Notes under the pieces: generated by a model | Told to the model about the DNA's origin: nothing | Database searches by the model: none | The model's input: only the letters and a program-made list of their open reading frames with translations | In this document: one piece after another, positions 63,631 through 64,000 of the stretch | How positions within the stretch are numbered: the first letter of the stretch is position 1 | Layout: each line of letters opens with the position of its first letter | Position numbers and translations under genes: made by a program | From: Georgenia soli | GTDB taxonomy: Bacteria; Actinomycetota; Actinomycetes; Actinomycetales; Actinomycetaceae | Reading direction: 5' to 3' | Assembly: GCF_002563695.1 (NCBI RefSeq) | Contig: NZ_PDJI01000004.1 | Location: 2,108,001-2,172,000 of the forward strand | DNA: 64,000 nt

Positions 63631-63975
63631 TCGCTTGAACAGCGAAGGAAACGTTAGCACGCACGTCGGTCCGTCACCGAACCCGTCCGCCCGCCCGCGG
63701 CCGTGATCCTGGACACCTGCGCCGACCGCACGGCGCGTCCTGGTGCGGCGGGGCCCGGAGGTCTCCCGCGCGCCGTCGACCCAATACGGCTGTTCGCAGC
63801 CCTCCTCGTTAGGATCGTCGTGCCGGACCTGTGCGCCGGTGCCGGGCGCCACCCGGCGAGCGACACCGGACGGCCAGTCCGGGGACGGACCATCGGGCCG
63901 CACGGTCCGGTACAGGAGCCGGCAGGAGCCGGACACGATCCGGGCCGCGACCCGCCCCGGGGAAGGAGGTGCGCG
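63631..63975. promoter_or_regulatory. Promoter region of tRNA-Leu and fhaA
   Basis: The 345-bp gap between the divergent tRNA-Leu and fhaA holds the candidate -10 TAACGT on the minus strand at 63651-63656, 20 bp before the tRNA, and TTAGGAT on the plus strand near 63808 for fhaA. No gene was found in it. Confidence 0.45.
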
Positions 63976-64000
63976 ATGGGTGTCCTCGACCGCTTCGAGA
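63976..64000 (+). CDS. fhaA: Start of fhaA (DUF3662 and FHA domain protein), runs off the window
   Basis: Only eight codons (MGVLDRFE) are visible, which match the usual opening of FhaA, a PknA/PknB-linked FHA protein with an N-terminal DUF3662. GGAAGGAGGT lies 6 bp before ATG 63976, an unusually strong ribosome site. The neighbouring tRNA-Leu supports the assignment. The rest of the gene is beyond the right edge. Confidence 0.6.

Overview
The window is one contiguous stretch of high-G+C actinobacterial chromosome, most likely a Micrococcales-type organism (inference). Supporting this are the G/C-ending codons, frequent GTG and TTG starts, ATGA/GTGA stop-start overlaps, a WhiB regulator, two F420-type luciferase-like oxidoreductases, a class Ib nrdHIEF operon, a DUF222/13E12 protein behind a mycobacterial-type LexA box, and the first codons of fhaA beside a tRNA-Leu. 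In known actinobacteria that last pair lies beside the oriC-proximal pknA/pknB cell-division cluster, so the right end is probably origin-proximal.

Layout. 1-15.6 kb: truncated DUF222 protein, F420-type oxidoreductase, drug-efflux type ABC-2 pair, YdeI-like protein, second F420-type oxidoreductase, P-loop kinase, GyrI-like protein, fused phosphoribosyltransferase-hydrolase, VOC protein, a DUF4386/TetR divergent pair with two operators, an SDR/acyl-CoA dehydrogenase pair, and unknown membrane proteins. 15.6-24.2 kb: YCII protein, membrane-anchored coiled protein, quinone oxidoreductase, and a peptide/nickel-type ABC importer (solute-binding protein, two permeases, fused double ATPase) divergent from its own TetR gene. 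24.2-29 kb: nrdHIEF with NrdR-like and DnaA-like sites upstream. 29-32.7 kb: osmoprotectant (glycine-betaine/choline type) ABC operon. 33-40 kb: HIBYL-CoA hydrolase, luxS-mtnN (activated methyl cycle/AI-2), Mut7-C protein, SulP transporter, MerR, TDT transporter. 40-50 kb: phosphoesterase, DinB protein, MHS transporter, HATPase, lipase, guanine deaminase plus AzgA-type purine permease behind a structured leader, and a YCII/ECF42 sigma pair. 50-64 kb: TerC, CynX-type MFS, flotillin, P450, small exported and membrane proteins, two frameshifted genes, WhiB, a second member of an unknown membrane family, tRNA-Leu and the fhaA start.

The most unusual material is non-coding. The leader of the guanine deaminase/purine permease operon (44.9-45.1 kb) contains three mutually complementary 7-nt segments. 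One pairing buries the Shine-Dalgarno of a 21-codon leader ORF that ends by overlapping the deaminase start; the other frees it. This has the architecture of a translational riboswitch or protein-sensed attenuator. Short tandem repeats (period 17-20 bp) have multiplied at gene junctions: at the start codons of the ABC-2 permease and the ECF42 sigma factor, so that copy number changes which frame is coupled, and at the stop codons of the hydrolase fusion, MerR and TDT genes. A 19-bp palindromic repeat family occurs as two arrays and one single copy.

Limits: positions and motifs were read by eye. Family assignments rest on recognised motifs and lengths, not on searches, and most transporter substrates are unknown.
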